6,123 bases of DNA, from positions 1 to 6,123 of the forward strand of contig CAKZLS010000391.1 of the NCBI GenBank assembly GCA_937127205.1, read 5' to 3'. The stretch comes from an uncultured Rhodospirillales bacterium. Its GTDB lineage: Bacteria > Pseudomonadota > Alphaproteobacteria > Rhodospirillales > Defluviicoccaceae. Numbering within the stretch: the stretch's first letter is position 1; every line of letters starts with the position of its first letter. Shown piece after piece: positions 5,903 through 6,123 of this stretch. Below the pieces are notes generated by a model that saw nothing but the letters and a program-made list of their open reading frames with translations, was not told the DNA's origin and did not search any database. Both the position numbers and the translations under genes were made by a program.

Positions 5903-6123
5903 ATGAGCAGCCTTAAGAATTCGACCGCCTTGAGCTTGGTTTTGGGTTTGGGCCTGGCATTGGCGACCACAGGCCCGGCGCTTGCCGCCGAAAAAAGCGA
6001 GAGTAGTGCAGCACATCAGGAAACTTTGCCGTCTAGCTCAAATTTGGGCGCGGCGGGAGCTGCGAAGACGCCTAGCGTCGCCGGGAAGGACTACTCGGAC
6101 AGCCAAGAGAAAAAACCGAACAT
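5903..6123 (+). CDS. Exported protein with Sec signal peptide, N-terminal part only (runs off the window)
   Basis: An ATG at 5903 preceded by AGGAAGGA (5888-5895, 7-base spacing) opens a frame that stays open to the window end, giving 73 residues. Residues 1-28 are a clear signal peptide: Lys5, a Leu/Val/Gly-rich core at about 9-21, and ALA at 26-28, with cleavage expected before Ala29. The visible mature part is polar and low-complexity (Ser, Ala, Lys, Glu, Gln) and ends in KDYSDSQEKKPN. It should be periplasmic or secreted. No family can be named from this part. The candidate general-stress promoter and the hairpin just upstream suggest stress-linked expression separate from dabBA. There is no Cys after the signal core, so it is not a lipoprotein. 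Confidence 0.75.
   Translation, partial: MSSLKNSTALSLVLGLGLALATTGPALAAEKSESSAAHQETLPSSSNLGAAGAAKTPSVAGKDYSDSQEKKPN

Noticed and set aside
5333..6016. A 227-codon minus-strand open frame spanning the dabA end, intergenic gap and the exported-protein start
   Set aside because: Arg-rich composition typical of antisense frames, no recognisable motif, and it overlaps two well-supported genes on the other strand.

Overview
The window is a GC-rich stretch of a bacterial chromosome, most likely from a proteobacterium. The reasons are the Gram-negative style lipoprotein and Sec signals, the NhaR-like LysR regulator, and a promoter-like element that resembles the alphaproteobacterial general-stress motif. 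Alphaproteobacteria is a tentative reading, and a gammaproteobacterial chemoautotroph cannot be excluded. There is no tRNA, rRNA, CRISPR array, transposase or insertion sequence.

The centre is a DAB inorganic-carbon accumulation locus. dabB (1684-3246) encodes an NuoL/MrpA-like membrane subunit. It is followed after 24 bases by dabA (3271-5739), the DUF2309/UPF0753 zinc protein related to beta-carbonic anhydrases. All four expected metal/active-site positions of DabA are present (C344, D346, H504, C519). Together the two proteins should form an energy-coupled, vectorial CO2-hydrating complex that traps bicarbonate in the cytoplasm. Divergent from them is a LysR-type regulator (685-1575, minus strand) whose N-terminus is of the NhaR kind. 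A perfect 7+7 bp dyad (1576-1598) with the LysR T-N11-A geometry lies in the shared intergenic region, directly against the regulator's start codon. It fits a regulator that controls both itself and the dab genes.

Left flank: the last 28 codons of an unidentified gene (to 89), then a small Ala/Glu/Lys-rich lipoprotein-like protein (146-631) with a regular 11/33-residue helical repeat of LEA type. It converges on the LysR gene with no clear terminator between them (632-684).

Right flank: the dabA stop codon is followed by a 163-base intergenic region (5740-5902). This holds a candidate ECF-sigma promoter (GGAAC-N16-CGTT, 5766-5790) and, exactly where its transcript would begin, a long near-perfect hairpin (5797-5870). 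After that comes the start of an exported protein (5903 to the window end, cut off). A hairpin with a T-run on the minus strand lies in the last codons of dabA.

The DAB system itself is described in the literature. The less expected parts are the NhaR-like control with its perfect operator, the stress-type promoter plus 5' hairpin, and the 33-residue periodic lipoprotein.
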